Below, in pieces: positions 1 through 13,255 of a stretch of 64,000 nt of DNA. The DNA is from Isoetes taiwanensis (taxonomy: Eukaryota > Streptophyta > Lycopodiopsida > Isoetales > Isoetaceae). The position numbers and the translations under genes are program-made. The DNA lies in the NCBI GenBank assembly GCA_021234155.1, contig JAJEKV010000058.1, forward strand, positions 8,308,992 through 8,372,991, read 5' to 3'. The stretch's first letter is position 1, and every line of letters starts with the position of its first letter. Under the pieces are notes generated by a model. That model saw only the letters and a list, made by a program, of their open reading frames with translations. It was not told the DNA's origin and did not search any database.

Positions 1-898
1 CTAGAAGTAGAGAAAGATCTTAAAGACATGATCAAGGCATCTTGAAATATTATCCTTTCCTAGATCATTCATGGAGCAAGTGCCGGTTTACAAAATCTTT
101 GCCATGCAACCTTTAGAAATTTCGGAAGATAATTTTCTTGTTCCTCAAAAACATCACGACCTTTCTAGAGCAAATCGCATGAGAACATCTATTTCGAGGG
201 AAAAACACTAATACACAATTGGCCCTTACTTTTTATTTTTTTGCTAGTTGAGGAGCGCACAAATCTCAAAGGGATATCATTAGATAGAAGAAGAGATAGT
301 ACATACTTGGAGGCCATTGAACTAACATAGACAAAAGGGGGAATTCGATGCAAAAACAAAGAGAATTTGGGGGAGTAAGGGATTACCGGGCGGCATTTCT
401 TATTAGACTTGAAAGGCTGGCGCAAAGGTCAATCAAATGTTTGGCACCATGGTTACGAACATAAGGTCTATATGCATTGTTAAAAATCCCATTGAAACTG
501 AACTGATGCTTGAAGGTACTATATACCGATTATCACCATCCTTCCCCTCCATACCTCACCACGGTCCATATCGGTTACCTCATTTTGCACTAGAGCGGTG
601 ATGTCCTTGGGCGGGTATTAAGAAGAAAAGAAATTAGAAGACTCCTCAACATCCTAAGCATAAGCAGGCCGACATTTTTGCTCTGGCGGAAAGACTTACA
701 CCAAACACCCGACCCATACGAGTATCCCCAATACCCGGCTTGATATTTCACGTTGAGCCGGCTAAGGTATACACCCATAGGCGACTTTGGAGCATTAAAG
801 CCACAACCATAAATTCGGAGATCTTCTTAGCTAAAAGCAAAGTAATATTCGGGCTAAGAAGTAGCTTTGATGATCTTCCACATGTTGTGATCATACAC

Positions 899-1030
899 GA
901 ATCAAGTCTCCAACATTTCTGACAAATGCACGGAGTGGCTTCGGAGGAATCCATTCTCCATCCTATCTTCTAGCAGAAGACCCCCAACTTGTCTGTCCTA
1001 TCTTTGTTGGGGCACATCAAAGCAGGCGCA
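899..1030 (-). pseudogene. 2-oxoglutarate/Fe(II) dioxygenase exon, copy 1 (corrupted)
   Basis: This is the counterpart of the clearer exon at 24014-24143. The minus strand keeps the order VGGLQ, then EWIP, but several bases differ from copy 2 at CAG/CTG positions, so the reading frame is lost. No catalytic histidines or 2OG-binding arginine are covered by this exon. It is probably the same gene fragment as in copy 2, seen through worse sequence. Confidence 0.5.
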
Positions 1031-1255
1031 ATACCTAGCTATTGAATGCTTGAGCGATTAGACCTCTAACCTTCAAAAAATAAAGCATACATTTAAGCCC
1101 AGATGCTCCATATTTTTTTTGGGCTAAAGCGCACAGTTCTTTATGCGCCTGAAGAAGAGAGAAAGCAGTTAATAGAATCCGGTTGCTTTGTTTGGAAATA
1201 GTTGCTCAAGAACACCCATGGCCAGCCAATTTACACTCTACGAGGAAGTTTTAGC

Positions 1256-1345
1256 GGTCATTGGCATATTCTAGCATATACTAACATATACCGGAATATG
1301 CCATAAACCCATCAACAAGGGCTTGCCCCTAGGGCAACAAAAGAT
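1256..1345. repeat. Dispersed repeat with GGCATAT motifs and a GGGCAA palindrome, copy 1
   Basis: A run rich in GGCATATT and ATATACC is followed by ATAAACCC and a CCTAGGG-centred palindrome. The same arrangement recurs at 18347-18445 and 24381-24475. The first and third sites are part of the large duplication; the second is independent, so this is a dispersed repeat family. Its class is unknown. Confidence 0.6.
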
Positions 1346-1440
1346 GATGTTTGGAATGGATCAAAGAGACTAAGCGGCCGAAAGCATGGTAGGGACCTTC
1401 AAAACCCGCGGCGAAAAAGGAAGAAGGAGAAGGAATTACC

Positions 1441-1735
1441 TAGATTTTTTGGAATATTCATGATGCGTCCGGATTGGAAAATATGGAATCCGGCGGTGCA
1501 ATAATTTTTGCTTACATGGCATGACACACGGACACCCTAAATTGTAGCAATTTGTGCACCTGGGTTAGGCAACCCTACTAATTACATGGACTTTTTAGAA
1601 TATTTTGGCCCGGATTGGATTGGAAAATATGAGATTTGATGGCATGCAATTATTTTGGCTTCGATGGCATGACATGTGAACACTATAAATGCGACAAACC
1701 TTGCACCTCGGGTTCGCAAACCTGGCGAAAAACCA
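1441..1735. repeat. Degenerate ~150-bp tandem pair, copy 1
   Basis: Two units share the order GGATTGGAAAATATG, gcaat.attttggctt, atggcatgaca, tgcacct.ggtt. They match 24578-24875 in copy 2. The class is unknown; it may be the end of a transposable element. Confidence 0.55.
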
Positions 1736-4700
1736 AAACCAACTCTAAACCATTGCAAAAGAACCCCACATGATCTTTTCGGACCTTATCCTGGCAGTTT
1801 AAGGAAAACAACGATGCATGCTTTTTCATATAAGAGAAAGGCCCATGGGCTTTTACGGGAGGAAGCGGGCGATCGTCCCGAAAAACCCGCGGGGCCTTTC
1901 ACTAACAAAAACCGCTGGGGTATTTTTGGTTGATGCAATTGATTTGAAGAGGCGCGATTTGAATAGAGATCGAATGCGAGTAAAAGAAATGAATTCGAAT
2001 TGCGGGTAAAATAATTGAGCGAAGAGTAAATCTTTGATGCAAACTTTCTTGGATTGAAGCTGCGCCACAATCATGATCGATTGGAAACTTGGGCTGAAAA
2101 TAGCCTAAGCGCAGTTTTACGTATGTTCAACGTAGTTTAAAATCCTTAAAAACTTTGATGGAATGAATAGTTTGGGTTTCATGCTTGGTCGCTTCTTGAT
2201 CCATAAGGTGTAAAAAAAATGTGGAATGAATATTGTGTAACATAAGATTTGCAAAAGGTTTAGAAAAGGTATTAGTAGAAATACGTATATTGCTGAAGGG
2301 TTTGTTTTTGGTCGAAATGGTTTTGCGACGGGACGAGGAGACGAAGGCGGAACCGGAGTTCAGATGTCGAATCTGATATGGCACGTTGGTAGCTATGAGG
2401 GAGGTCGGCATGCCGTGGATTCATACAAGGGCATGCCCTGGATTCTATGCCCTGGTTTAGATGAGGTCTTGCAGGTAAAGTGCAGGTCTGAATCTTCTGT
2501 GTTTTTAGAAATCTTATTGTGGGTTCTCGCTTACTTTCTGCCCAACTTTGGTGCAACTTTTGCCGGAGCCCATGGAATACTTGGAGCAATTTCCCAGTCT
2601 ATTCGGTGAAAGGTCTATTGCCTGTTAGTTGTTCAGTGAGAAGGCATCAATTTCTAGAGCTCATGCACCTGTCCAAGGATTCAGTCTTTCCAGGAAGTCC
2701 TGTGTTGTAATGACAGATTCGATGAATTTAGAGCTTAAAAGCATGGTGCAAGATGGACATGTTACTAGTGCACATTCTTGATCCGTTATAGGCACATGTT
2801 GTTCAGATTCATCTTGGGTAAAATTCTCCACCCCATTAGAATTCTATCAACGTCATGCTTTTAATGTGACAATACAGTAAGTACTTTTTTGCGTGTGTTG
2901 CAATGAGCTATGGTAACAAACCTGAGAAGCCCCTTGTAAATATATGAAAATGAATGGAATTTTATAAGCACACAGAGTTCTTTGATTACTGAGTTGCGGC
3001 TTCCAGTTGGTTGAATGTGTTGTCCAAAAGGTCGATTTATGTAGGTTTCAAGATCTCTTGTTATGAGATGTGGTGAAGACCCCGCATTTGAACTTCAAGT
3101 TTCCATATAGTAGTTATATTGATCTAAGGCATTTCTCCAATTTCTGGTTGTGGCAGCTTTCATATTAAGAGTCCTGCAACAGCTGCATTGGCAGAATCTC
3201 CATTCAAGGCATGTGACACCAATTGGAACTGTCTCCATGGCTGAAGTAAGAAGACATTTTCATTGTTCTATAGCTCTACATTCGTATTAACATTCTGGCT
3301 CTCATAAAGTGGAGAAAAGGGCTTCAAGTCGTGGTACATGCTATTGTAAAATGTAGTGTAGTTCATATGCATATTGCAAACATAAGGTGTGAAGAATGAG
3401 GACACTCCTTTGGCAGCTTCTTGTCTACGAGGCTGGCTGAATTGCATTGCAGTTGCGTGGAATTTATTGCTTGGCCGCCATTTATGAATTTGTTGCAACT
3501 GTTTAAACAATTCGGGTCTGCCTATTATGGCAGGGTTCAAGTCCCCTTCATTGGATCATTCTTTGTGATTGACTTGTATGTTGTCTTGTGCCAATGGTTC
3601 AAAAATTTTATGGTGAGGTGGAAATGCCGGTTTGATCCCATCACGAATTTAATGGACAGCCTACAATGCACTGCAAGGAATAAGCAATGGAATATTATTT
3701 TCATCAATGGTTAGGAATGAAGCGATAAGAATACCTAGTTTGATCCATAACTAAAATCTCTTCAAGGTTTCTTCCATCAATCTCTTTTTTTCCTTTTTTA
3801 ACTTTGAGAGCTCATTACTAGCGCTTCATCTTGACATATCACTTTTCCTACCTTTCTTCAACTATACAAGCCTAACATTCAAATCTTTGCATTTTGCCAA
3901 ATTGGATTAATGTTTTGCTGATGCTCAAACTATCTGGAGAGAGATGGCCACAAACAAAACTTTTTACTCTACACCGACCGAATTGCCTAAAGTGCCTCTT
4001 GTAGAAAATCATTAAAAATTGCCATGAAGTCATGCAATCAAGTCCCTCCACACAGGCCAAGAATTGTGTATGCATTTTCCCGTTGGAGAGCTTGCTGAAC
4101 AAGGGGTTTTAGTCATAAACTTGACATCTCAGACATCAACCTACCACATCCTACATCCTACAAACATTTATAAGCTCCAAGTTTGTCAGGCCCAGATTGA
4201 GTGTCACCTGGTCATACCCCAAACCTGGCCTGTTTACCTGCCATGGTCATTCAGACTGCAATGGTGTATTGCTGATAGGTGAACAGGTTTCAGACTGTAA
4301 ACTCACCTGCTGATTCAAGCTAAAAAAATTACCAAGGCTCCAGAAATATCTCATTACAGAGTTTATCATGAGAAGAATGCGGTCAGACTTTTTTGGCCTT
4401 CATGTTCCCTGAAGTTCTGATTCCTTTGATGATGAAAGATCCTCGGAGTCCGGTAGTTATCCATGCTTGACACAAACTAAAAAAGGACTGACACTTTGGT
4501 TGTTTGGCTTTGGTGCAAAGAATAGTACAGCGATTTGCTTTGCAAGTTGCACTGTCTTGTATCACATTAGTAACAAAGAAGGCATGGCACTAGCACAAAG
4601 GTTGGCATGATCTAAAACACTGAATCAATTAATGCAAAGAAAAGAACATAACTAAATAGTATTTCAGCTAATCAATAACGGGTGATGTGAATTAGCATAC

Positions 4701-4876
4701 CACCTTAATAGTGACATGTACAAAAAGCGTTTGTTAACAGATGTGCCACATTGGTATTCTATTGAACTTTTCTGACATGAAATTTCAAAAGAGGTAATGA
4801 TGTTTCTCACCTTATGCAGCCTAATGAATATTTAAGAAGCACTTTGTGGATATATGCACTTGATCATAAGTAATAT

Positions 4877-6407
4877 CTAACATATGTTCCAAGCTGATAA
4901 AGCATGGGTGATATGACCTTTCAGCCAAGGAGCAGCCAACCTTGGTCTTCTCCTGATGAAAATGGTTTCTGATATGAGCTCAAATTATCCTCAACCCTTT
5001 CCAATGTGCTGACTTCAGGAAGCAACATCTGAAAACCCTTCCCCTGCCAAACGGTTATGCCAGCACTTGTATGTTTCAGGCCTCTCAGTTCTCTCCAATC
5101 CCTCATATCCACCACATTTTACAATCTGCCTCCCAAATTTAAACTGTTCAAGCATCTCCCTTTCTGCTCTATCCTCCATGCAAGTGTCTAACATGTCATA
5201 AATGGTCGCATAATCTGGTAATATTTCTATCAATCTATTCATAAAGAAAGGTGCAGTCCCTGCAATGCTTTGGATGGCTAATGTAAATAGCTTGGGTTCC
5301 ATGCTTGCCACCCTTCTGATCCACTGCTTTCTAGGACTCTCTGGGATCAAGCTCTCTTCCATCAAATTCTGGTTATTTGCTATTGAATTTACTATTAACA
5401 CTTCTCCTGTTCGAAGATGTAAATCACCTGCTTGTACACGTTCCCCACCTGTCCTCAATGGCATGAACCTTAAGATTGACACCTTTGGACACTGCATATT
5501 GAGTTAATCTCCTGCCCATTTCTTCCATTCTCTTTGTAGCGGCTCCATGATCTGGGCAGTCTATCAATGTCAGGCGCATTTCAAATGGGCCCACCAGGAG
5601 GTGAAACACCAAGGTCTCGATAAAAGAGATGGCCATTGAAAACCATAGCCCTGGCTGACTCCGTAATCTATAATGTGAATTTTGTTGGATCCCTGACAGG
5701 CTTTTAGAATGGCACGATTTGTAAAGACAAAAGGTAATCCTGTAGTGAGGAGCACCTCAGTTGAGAATTTAATAAACCTTAGCTTTTCTTCTAATGACAA
5801 ATGGATGCACATGACAGGATCAGAAGCAGTACCATAGATTCGTGCAACTAAGCCCTCCACAAATGCATAAACCAGACGATGTGTGGCATTTCCAGTTGGA
5901 GAAGTTTGCCCAGTTAGGGTTTGGATCATTGGCATGGCGTCTGCCAAATGCCCTCTAGATACTAGCCATCCACAACGCAACAAAAATATCTATAAGCTCT
6001 GCATTTGGCATGCTTAAGCATGTATTATCTGCTCAAAGGGCGAGCTACCGGAGTTATAACAATTGTCGGAGTTATAACAGTTACTGAATCAGAAGGCCTA
6101 GCATATGCTAACACGTGATCAGAATGTGAAAAACACTCTCACCTGCTGATTCAAAGCCCAAGAGGGTATCGGGGCAAATAAGCTCTTGAAGCTCCTGAAG
6201 AATTTTGTCGCAGGACTCTAATTCCTGCTGAAAAATGCGCCGGGCATATCATCTTCTTCCAGCAGCACGGATGCTATACGGGCCAGTTTTTGCCATCAGG
6301 TTCTAGTGCTGCCCTTCCGTGCAGAGCATCTGGAAAACCTTTGGAAATCTGGGATTGAAGCCAAGCTGGCGCAACCGAGACGTCAAGGGAGAATTAACTG
6401 CCTTCAT
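4877..6407 (-). pseudogene. GRAS transcription factor gene, copy 1 with frameshifts
   Basis: This is the counterpart of the intact GRAS gene at 28050-29579. The whole coding region is present, from the start region at 6407 to the stop region at 4877. It is broken by several one-base insertions or deletions, mostly in homopolymers, for example extra bases in the runs near 5033, 5111 and 5445, and by a scrambled patch near 5590-5630. The open frame falls into overlapping pieces at about 5015-5497, 5424-5636 and 5570-5983. The changes look like indel sequencing error rather than accumulated substitutions, since the DNA is otherwise almost identical to copy 2. It could be a functional second gene or allele in the real genome; as written, it cannot encode the protein. 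Confidence 0.85.
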
Positions 6408-8164
6408 GGGTATGGGGAAAAATGTGGTTTTGGCCATATGTATTTGTATTAAGAAAAGTGGTTTTGGCCATATGTATGTAGATATGTATTATAATATCTG
6501 TTGTTTCATGGGCGTGCAAAGGAATTACACTATCTCTTTCACCAGTTGTACCTTTGACTAACTAATGCCCAGCACAGCACTCCACGCCACACATATAGGG
6601 TTCATTGCATCCATTCACTCGGGACTTAGGGCTTTCCCATTGGCATCAAACTTGGAAATTTTCTCCACGCCAAGATCCCTTGTGGTTTGTGGTGTGTTCT
6701 GATGATAGCCTCATTTTAACTGACTCAAGTTTCAGACCTAGATAGAAAGTAATGCATCCCTATTACTTGGCGCTTACGTTTGGACCTGAATTTGATTTAC
6801 TGACTCAGATTCTTTCCTCTTGCATCCCGCTCGGCTCGGATTTGCAAAAGAATACCTCCAGGTCTGCTAGTCCTTCGGAACGCAGAAGCCTTTATCCAGA
6901 CTAAGCATTCAACTCTCACCAGATCCCCTTCAAACCCCTTAGTTGGCAGGTGAACGGGTTAAAGGAGGGAATGTTGATTGTTAATGTATCGATCTCTAGT
7001 GGACGTTAAAAAATTTACTTATTTTATTTTGGACCCAAAAGGAAAAAAAACGGAGGCTTAACATTTGAATATTCTAGATAATCATCATGCAAGTTGGCCT
7101 TTGTATTATTTCCTTTCATGGTCAATGTAAGACTAGGTAGCAACAATTGGCAGCCTCCTATGGACCACATTCCACTTTGGGAATTAGATGAGTGTCAATC
7201 AAGTTGGAACTAGTTTACCAATGGCACGTCATAACTGACACCTGCCTTCTAATTCCATTGCAATAGTTAGCAATTACCGAATGCTCCCTCTAGAACCAGA
7301 ACACCGTGATCGCTCGACCTATAGAATCGGAATAAAGTGACAGGCCAATCTTGTCGCAAATTTCTCTAGAGCATGACCTTGAACATTATTCCTTAATATC
7401 ACCCACTGTCATAGATGGAAATGTGGAGCCATCGCTCTCCAAAAGGATGTGGAAGTTGAGATCTGAGAGAGTGCCATTGCTGCAAGTGGAATCTCCACTT
7501 AGATGTTGAAAGATATTGATGCAAATCAAATCTTCAAGGTAACCATCCTCCAAGTTGGCCACTATAGTTTCCCTTTTTATGGTCAAAGCAAGACTAGTTA
7601 GCAATAGTTGGCAAACATCTTTAATGTCGAAGATATCGATGCAATGAAGTTGGAATAAGTTGAACAGTGCATCTTTTCTTCAATTACAATGGGCATGCAA
7701 TTGGTTCCCTCAGTTGGAACCTATTACTGGACCATATCTCTACATGTCATTCTTAGGTGTGAATTGGATCTATAAAATATACATTGATGTGATCTAAAAC
7801 CAGTTGCTCTCTTATGTTCATCTATATATAAGGGGTATATGCCATCTGCGTTCAGCGAGGTAGCAAAACCGGTGCTCGTTTTTTCACAAGGAAAACCCCT
7901 CCCATATGACCTTACTTTTATTTATTGTAGGTATACCCCTAATGGTATTTCTACATAACGAGGAGGTGAATGAGCATATTCTCACCCTTATTCCTTAATC
8001 TGCAGATGCGGTAAATTCCTGGTTGTGGGGGTATGCAGGGTACAAATTTGCTATGTAATAACAAGATTTGCAAAATCTGTAAAGATTTGAGCAAAATGCT
8101 ATGGTGTTGATTTTGTATGTGCAAAATATAATTATAAGGGAGCAATTCTGCTCAATCTTGGCAG

Positions 8165-8419
8165 CCTTTTTATGCGCTTTTGTTCGGTTGGCAAATAAAA
8201 TGGCGGAGACATGCAACTAATGCTGTGGAGTGGAATTGCTACGCGGTACCAAATATTAAATCTCTGGAGAATGTGGCTATGGCCGGATCCTGGGAAGCTT
8301 ACGGCGATCAAACTGGCGGGAAGAGCCACTTACAGGCCCGGCAGTTACAAATAATGGATGGGTTTGATTGGGCAATCTTAGCGGCTTCGGGGATGATTTT
8401 TAAATCATATCTTGTTTAA
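8165..8419 (+). CDS. Candidate last exon of an unidentified small protein
   Basis: The open frame starts immediately after a plausible acceptor (cttggcag, ending at 8164) in phase 0 and runs to a TAA at 8417-8419. The 84-residue product begins PFYALLFGWQIKWRR, contains AMAGSWEAYGDQTGGK, and ends in a hydrophobic stretch, DWAILAASGMIFKSYLV. That composition looks like real protein, possibly with a C-terminal membrane-associated segment. I do not recognise the family. Upstream exons would lie in the duplicated segment to the left and were not identified. The exon lies just beyond the duplication breakpoint, so copy 2 lacks it. AT-rich sequence typical of a 3' untranslated region follows. Confidence 0.4.
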   Translation, partial: PFYALLFGWQIKWRRHATNAVEWNCYAVPNIKSLENVAMAGSWEAYGDQTGGKSHLQARQLQIMDGFDWAILAASGMIFKSYLV

Positions 8420-8420
8420 T

Positions 8421-11400
8421 GCTAGATATTGGATGCCAATCGCGGTTATGATTACCATTTTCTTTTGTATTGATATGCTCTCTCTTCGCGGAACTAAGTT
8501 TGTTTTACGTATGCCATATGCTTATGAATGTACTATGAGGAAATAATTTGTTTCTCTTGATGTAATTGTGCTTTTTAGTAGTAATTAATATTTGGGCCCA
8601 TAAGAGTTTACCCTATGTTTGCTGAATTTGGGGCAGAAGGGTAAAGAAACACACCAATATAACCAATCAACACAGCCACCATTAACATTGTGCTTACAAA
8701 CCATTGCATTTAACACATTCGAATTAAAATCCCCGAAACCCCTTTGGTTTAGGTGCATATTCTGAGGGGGATTACATTAGGTATTGAGAGCTCAATATAT
8801 TTACAATACATGTACAAAAATTAACACCATTATGTACATTCTCGACCTTATAGTGTGTAAAACTTTTATGGTATGCAAACTTGTACATGCACATACCCAC
8901 AAGCGGGGATCGCTATGTCTGATTGATCTTTGGTCGAAATTTGTCATAGAGCGAATCTGGTGCTTGGGTATTGGTGTGACTTGTGAAGGAATACTGATTA
9001 CAAACATTGAACTCCATAATTTACTTTGGAATATAACCTTGTAGAAAGCAATCTCATTCTTAAAGCATAGAAAGCTATTCCGGTATCCTTAATTTACAGC
9101 ATTTGAGGATTCAACTAAGAACAACAAAGGAAGTTACTATGGACATGAATATAAAAGATTAAAGAAAGGAAATTTTAAAAGACCTTAACAATATACCTTT
9201 GAGAACACCTTGGCTAAAGCGTTCTTGACATATTTTAAAACTTCCACATCTTCTTGGAGACTGTTGAAAATGTCCAACTTCGGCAATCTCATGGCATCCC
9301 AACTCTTGCCCTCACCATTCAAACTTGGGCAATACATTTCGACCAACCTTTATAGATGCACAAATCACAAACAACCCTACCATCCACTTCAGCTCCCTAC
9401 TTTGTGGTGCCAATAATTCTCCACTGTTTTTACATCTACTATAATGGATCTATCTCGCCTTGTGGCCGGGATGTTGAGACTACAATGCCGGGCACAATCA
9501 CCGCCCCACCATTACAGCGAATACCAAAAGCCGCATAATTACTAAAAGCACCCTCACCTAGCCAACCTACTCTATGTGATAACCCGATTCTTGCCAAATA
9601 GGCTGTATAATTCCAGTAAGTGAACACAATTCAAAGCGTTTAAGCTATTCCCGAACTCGAGCCCTCGGTACTGCCAAACTTATATTCCACTAGTTATGGT
9701 GCCGTGCGTTACGGCTTTAGTAGCAAATTGCAGAGGTGGTTAATTCATTGTTGGATACAAGAATAAACAATGGCTTAGAGGGGAAAAAGGTAATATGGAG
9801 CAACCCTTTAAGATTTTTTGATAAATATAAGAAGCGCCGTAGGAACTAATTTGCTTGAGTGGCGTGTATGTTGTAGTGCGTGGTCTTTTTATTTTTTATA
9901 AACCTCTAGAGATTTGCCTTGTAATGAAATCAACAACAATTATAGTTAGTTGTTGTGCCCCTCTTTAGGGGTTTGGAGGGAAGGTGCATCCTAGGATTAC
10001 ACTCATGATTTTATTTTACTATGACCGATGATTTGGATTTACCATTGTGCCTCATTTGCAAAATTTGAAAGGAGATTGGGCATGAATGGAAGATTGGGAT
10101 GTTAGAATTGAGTTTTATCGTTGTCTATTATTTCTTCTAGATAATTTGTCTATTACACATGACATGATCATGTTTTTATCAACATTCAATAGCATAGCAA
10201 CATTAGAAATTGAGGTGCCCTGCATTGTCGTTCAAGCTCTTTTCTAATGTTTAAACTACCTGATAGCGTTTTTGTGGAAGTATATATTATGTCCGATGGA
10301 GATTGTTATTGGATTGGGAGCAAAACTTGTATAGCTAGGGGTGAAATTTCAGGGTTATGTTAGTATGTGCCTTGCAAGAATCTCAACTATCTATTTCAAT
10401 ACAATAAATGTCGATCTGATATTGGGGGCATGCTTACTATATTTTTAAACCAAAATTATATTTGATTATATGGTGCAAAAATAGACAAAATGTTAATAAG
10501 AGCTTAAAACATTATGTTGGTTCTATGTCTTGCATTAGGGGATCTTGTGTTAACTTGAACGATCTAAAGATTTGAAAACATGTATCACGCCCATCCATGT
10601 TTTTGGCAAAAACCCTCTCCACCCAACTATTTGGACTCCCCAAAGGCTCTGGGCTCAAAAAGCTATGTTTGGTAGTAGTTTAAAACAAGAATTATTTTCT
10701 TTGCATAATCTAAAATTAGTAGTTTTATTTGCATATTCTAGGATCACACACAAAAAATTTCAATTACATTCTATTCAAATTGCTTTAAATTGTTTAAACT
10801 TAGTTGAGAATGCAATCCCTATCAAGAAGTGCATCTATATAATAGACTTGTTCGTTTCATCAAGGTTTATGGATGATTCTAAAGCCATGAAATATGGCAA
10901 GGTTGTGACAAATCATGAGGTAAGTCCTTTTTTTTCATGATATGAAATACGTTGAATGCAAAAAACACTTCGCATATATAGACATTGCTTTGAACATTAT
11001 ACAATATATTTGAAGCCATATATGTCATAAGAATGCAATTGTCAAGATCGCCATACTCAAATTTGGGTGAAATTGGATTCTTGTTACCATCATAGATTGC
11101 CAATATCATACACATTGACTTTTGTATTGGATTTTGATATAATAAAGTGATATGAAAGCCTAGTGTGTTACTTAAATTTGCATCTTTGGTAATCCAACAT
11201 AATAAACATGCACAAAGGGTGACATTGGTTGACCCTGGAGATGAAGGCATGCTTATCCTTTTCTCATCTACCATGGCATACATATGTTTTGTTTCCTATT
11301 AGCATGCACTACCTTTGTTTCTATTAGGACTTACGCATGCTCCACCAAATTCATAATAACGTGCTCAGATCATATTGTGTCCCAAAATCCTATTACCATG

Positions 11401-12169
11401 TTGCCACCTACAATACATCATGGGATCCAGCATAAAAGATGAACAATCAAAGGAAAAACTAATCAAAGATAAGCAATAAATACCTTAAGAGTAACTTGCA
11501 GATGCACATGGAAATTGTCAAATTGTTAAACCATTGAAGGTTTAGAACCAACAGCCTATGTTGTTTGAATAGAAAGAAATTAATAGTCATTTTTAGCTCA
11601 AGGTTACAGGCCACATCCATTAACCAAAGCAGAATAAAAACATCATACTTGGATAACCATCAAATATTGTGTCATGCTATATGTTCTTCAAAGAGGAATG
11701 TAGAGCATGTTTACATTCAATATCGATATAGAACAGTGAAACAGTATAACTGGATTCTAGGCATCAATGTACCTTTCATGCTAATAATAGGCACAACCAA
11801 CTTCAAATGCAAGTTGCCCATTTGTCTGCCTATATGAATTATAATGCTCTAGCCATTCTTCAAGCGATTGCCTCAACACCATTTTGATCCATTTTTACGT
11901 GCTTTTTTTCAATAGGCATAATAAGACCTCGGCAGCAAATGCTCCAAAGAGCAACAAAGGAAGTAAACTGGGAAACATGCAAGACAAAGAAATTACAAAG
12001 CTATGTACATCCCATGTCGATTTGTTTCATCAATGCTATGTCCTCACCGCAAAGTTTGCATAGAAAGAAAAAACTTAAAAATAAAGATTAGGTCTCCCTT
12101 AATCAAAAATTACAATCTTGCAACAATTTTGAGAATGCTGGAACCGTAGATGGTTCCGTTTACCAAGAG
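8421..12169. other. Intergenic sequence, no gene recognised
   Basis: AT-rich, with short open frames lacking recognisable motifs. The longest (10572-10940 plus, 10879-11283 minus) overlap each other and look like chance. The only structured item is the dispersed repeat near 8640-8785. Confidence 0.5.
8640..8785 (-). repeat. Dispersed repeat, inverted relative to 31340-31482
   Basis: The reverse complement of this stretch aligns with 31340-31482. Shared landmarks in order are GAATATGCACC, AAACCAAAGGGG, GGGGATTTTAATT, AATGTGTT, AATGTTAATGG and GGTT.TATATT. Identity is roughly four in five bases by eye. It is a dispersed repeat of unknown class. Confidence 0.7.
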
Positions 12170-12687
12170 TGGGAGAATGTGTCATAGACTTGGATTTATG
12201 GCACTTTCTTTAGCTGCACCTTCATACTGAAAAGCACAGTTGATTCATTAATGCATAAGATTTTTGAGTAACCCGACTAATGTATATACATTCTGGACAA
12301 TGTTGGGGAAGAGGGGTATGAAAACCTGGTAAAGCAGAAGAGAAAGTACCAAAAATGAATCCCTTAGGAAATCCCATTGTAACCCTGCTGTATTGTTTGC
12401 AATTCTTATGTGGAGGATAAACCAGCAAAAACCCCATCGGTCTCTCAAATATTACCATTTTTGATGATGGTTAGACACAGAAAATGCATAATCCTGGAAA
12501 TTGGGCCCAGTAAATGTGGATCAGCTGTTGAAAAGGTTGAATATGAAAATGCCATGTTTGACTTTGGTCACATCTGCAGTCACCTCTTTCCTTATCTAGC
12601 TCCTGTTCCGTCGCCGATTGTTGTATTGACCATTGAAGGCGACAAAATATCTCCCCCTTTATTCTTGGCCCTGTATCACTGCTAATA
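12170..12687 (+). repeat. Candidate LTR of a Copia-type retrotransposon
   Basis: The stretch lies directly upstream of a primer-binding site and begins near TGGGAGAATGTG. Its end, CTGCTAATA, resembles the usual ...TAACA end with one change. The second LTR was not found in the window, so the boundaries are inferred from the primer-binding site and the TG start. Confidence 0.4.
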
Positions 12688-12699
12688 TGGTATCAGAGC
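12688..12699 (+). other. LTR-retrotransposon primer-binding site
   Basis: TGGTATCAGAGC is the standard plant primer-binding site complementary to the 3' end of initiator methionine tRNA. Its position next to Copia protease sequence makes the call firm. Confidence 0.85.
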
Positions 12700-13255
12700 A
12701 GTGACAAACTTACTTCAGCGATCAGGATAAAGATGAGACCTACAATTGGTTTTCTAAAGAGTGCAACCATGCTTTGCGAGAAAGGCCTATTGGCAGTCTG
12801 CTCATAACTGCGTTACAGAATAGGCAAGTAAAGCTCTGTAAAGTTCGTGTATGGATCATGCATTACATTATGACATAGATAAAGAAATTGCAGGAGATTT
12901 AACTGCACAAATCAGGCAAAATACTTTATTACAAATATCTCTCCAAGGTATTTTTAGTATATTGATTCAGGTGCCACAGACCACATGTCTGCCAATAAAT
13001 CAATTTACATAGAATACCAAAAGTGGAAAAGAATGGTCAAAATTAGTAAAGGCAAACTAAATATTGCATGATGTACATTCTATTTGCAGTTGCCAACAGG
13101 GGGATCTTGATCTAAACAATGCATGACATGTAGCAGAATTAGAGGCAAATTTATTATCCATCTCAAAACTTATTGATGTAGGCTCTAATGAAATTTGGTC
13201 ATGGAAAGTGTGCAATTGAAGGCAAAAAGCTTTTGGCTATGGGCGGAACGATCCT
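12700..13255 (+). pseudogene. Copia polyprotein remnant (protease and pre-integrase region)
   Basis: The plus strand at about 12957-13010 encodes YIDSGATDHMSANKS, the Copia aspartic protease active site (D-S-G-A-T-D-H-M). Further on, about 13130-13250 encodes ANLLSISKLIDVGSN and then GHGKCAIEGKKLLAMGG, which match the gag-pre-integrase segment following the protease. The pieces lie in different frames with stops between them. Gag is mostly missing, and integrase, RT and RNase H are absent, so this is a deleted, decayed element in the same orientation as its primer-binding site. Confidence 0.8.

Larger units (their letters stand above)
1..8140. repeat. ~8.2 kb segmental duplication, copy 1
   Basis: This segment matches 23122-31339 in the same orientation almost base for base and continues beyond the left edge of the window. 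It contains a disrupted GRAS gene (4877-6407) and a disrupted dioxygenase exon (about 899-1030). The match stops abruptly after the string attataaggg at 8140. Differences from copy 2 are small indels in the GRAS region and CAG/CTG to CG-type changes in the first ~2 kb. Stretches not listed separately (about 2000-4876 and 6408-8140) show no gene I can recognise. Confidence 0.95.

Noticed and set aside
3510-3550. tRNA-like B-box (GGTTCAAGTCC) inside a GGGG...CCCC arm, also at 26705-26725
   Set aside because: No A-box, anticodon arm or acceptor stem pairs around it; a cloverleaf could not be drawn.
10572-11283. Overlapping 122- and 134-codon open frames
   Set aside because: They are on opposite strands in AT-rich sequence with no recognisable motif; chance is the simpler reading.
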